From WLWS01 sp047638675 (lineage in GTDB: Bacteria > Pseudomonadota > Gammaproteobacteria > Eutrophobiales > Eutrophobiaceae), in the NCBI GenBank assembly GCA_047638675.1, contig JBLIML010000001.1:1-64000 (forward strand): a DNA stretch of 64,000 nucleotides, read 5' to 3'. Positions 63,944 to 64,000 of the stretch are shown one piece after another. Positions within the stretch are counted from its first letter, which is position 1. Every line of letters begins with the position of its first letter. The notes below the pieces were generated by a model, which worked only from the letters and a program-made list of their open reading frames with translations, searched no databases and was not told where the DNA came from. Made by a program: the position numbers and the translations under genes.

Positions 63944-64000
63944 TGTATCGATACAAGCATCAGCATCACTAATGATAGGCTACGCTTTGTTCGTGCACAG

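Overview
The window is a 64 kb chromosomal segment of a gammaproteobacterium. The evidence is conserved neighbourhoods: lysA-lptM, rhlB divergent from trxA-rho, tesA back to back with ybbA-ybbP, slt-(NDUFA9-like)-cca, an osmC-type gene divergent from crp, and miaB-ybeZ-ybeY-corC...lnt. It is not an enteric: it has a CIRCE operator on groESL, an FMN L-lactate-type dehydrogenase operon with an Nramp-like permease, a PTR1-like pteridine reductase and a bacterial cereblon-like (CULT) protein. Genus cannot be assigned from the sequence alone. No integrase, complete insertion sequence, prophage or CRISPR array was seen.

Layout. 1-6.5 kb: partial lysA, lptM, an esterase, rhlB/trxA/rho and two unknown co-oriented genes. 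6.5-7.3 kb: a truncated VapC-type PIN toxin gene bracketed by two inverted copies of a palindromic repeat. 7.3-9.8 kb: groESL under a sigma70 promoter overlapped by CIRCE, with small genes on the other strand. 9.8-14.6 kb: Nudix hydrolase, tesA, the YbbA-YbbP exporter and a small unknown. 14.6-19.6 kb: hemH, then a tight three-gene unit (Nramp-like permease, FMN alpha-hydroxy-acid dehydrogenase, FAD D-lactate/glycolate-type dehydrogenase). 19.6-21.3 kb: a foldback element, DUF427, YjbQ and the CULT protein. 21.4-27 kb: slt, NDUFA9-like, cca, a block of intergenic repeats and uppP. 27-34.3 kb: a lipoprotein, NDUFAF7-like methyltransferase, pteridine reductase, several enzymes, crp, tRNA-Met and a second cyclic-nucleotide-binding-fold protein.

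34.4-48.7 kb is the accessory part. It holds small unknown genes, a DUF1624 membrane protein interrupted by an in-frame TGA, a truncated RDD duplicate fused by overlap to a cupin gene, a decayed glycosyltransferase, a flippase, a TonB-receptor remnant, a sulfotransferase and an orphan membrane sensor-like domain. The CDP-alcohol phosphatidyltransferase, glycosyltransferase remnant, flippase and sulfotransferase suggest an eroding surface-glycan or lipid locus. 48.8-64 kb returns to core genes: tungstate-type TupBC without TupA, a large lipoprotein, and miaB-ybeZ-ybeY-corC. A three-gene insertion separates corC from lnt. A CPA1 Na+/H+ antiporter with a cyclic-nucleotide-binding tail and a DUF368 (PopT-like) protein follow.

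Themes that link genes: envelope maintenance (LptM, Slt, UppP, DUF368, Lnt, YbbAP); hydroxy-acid oxidation; ion homeostasis (NhaA, CPA1 antiporter, CorC); three proteins with the cyclic-nucleotide-binding fold. The most interesting items are the CULT protein with an intact thalidomide/uridine-type tryptophan cage, and the Nramp-scaffold permease that lacks the TM1 metal-binding motif and sits in a lactate/hydroxy-acid oxidation operon.
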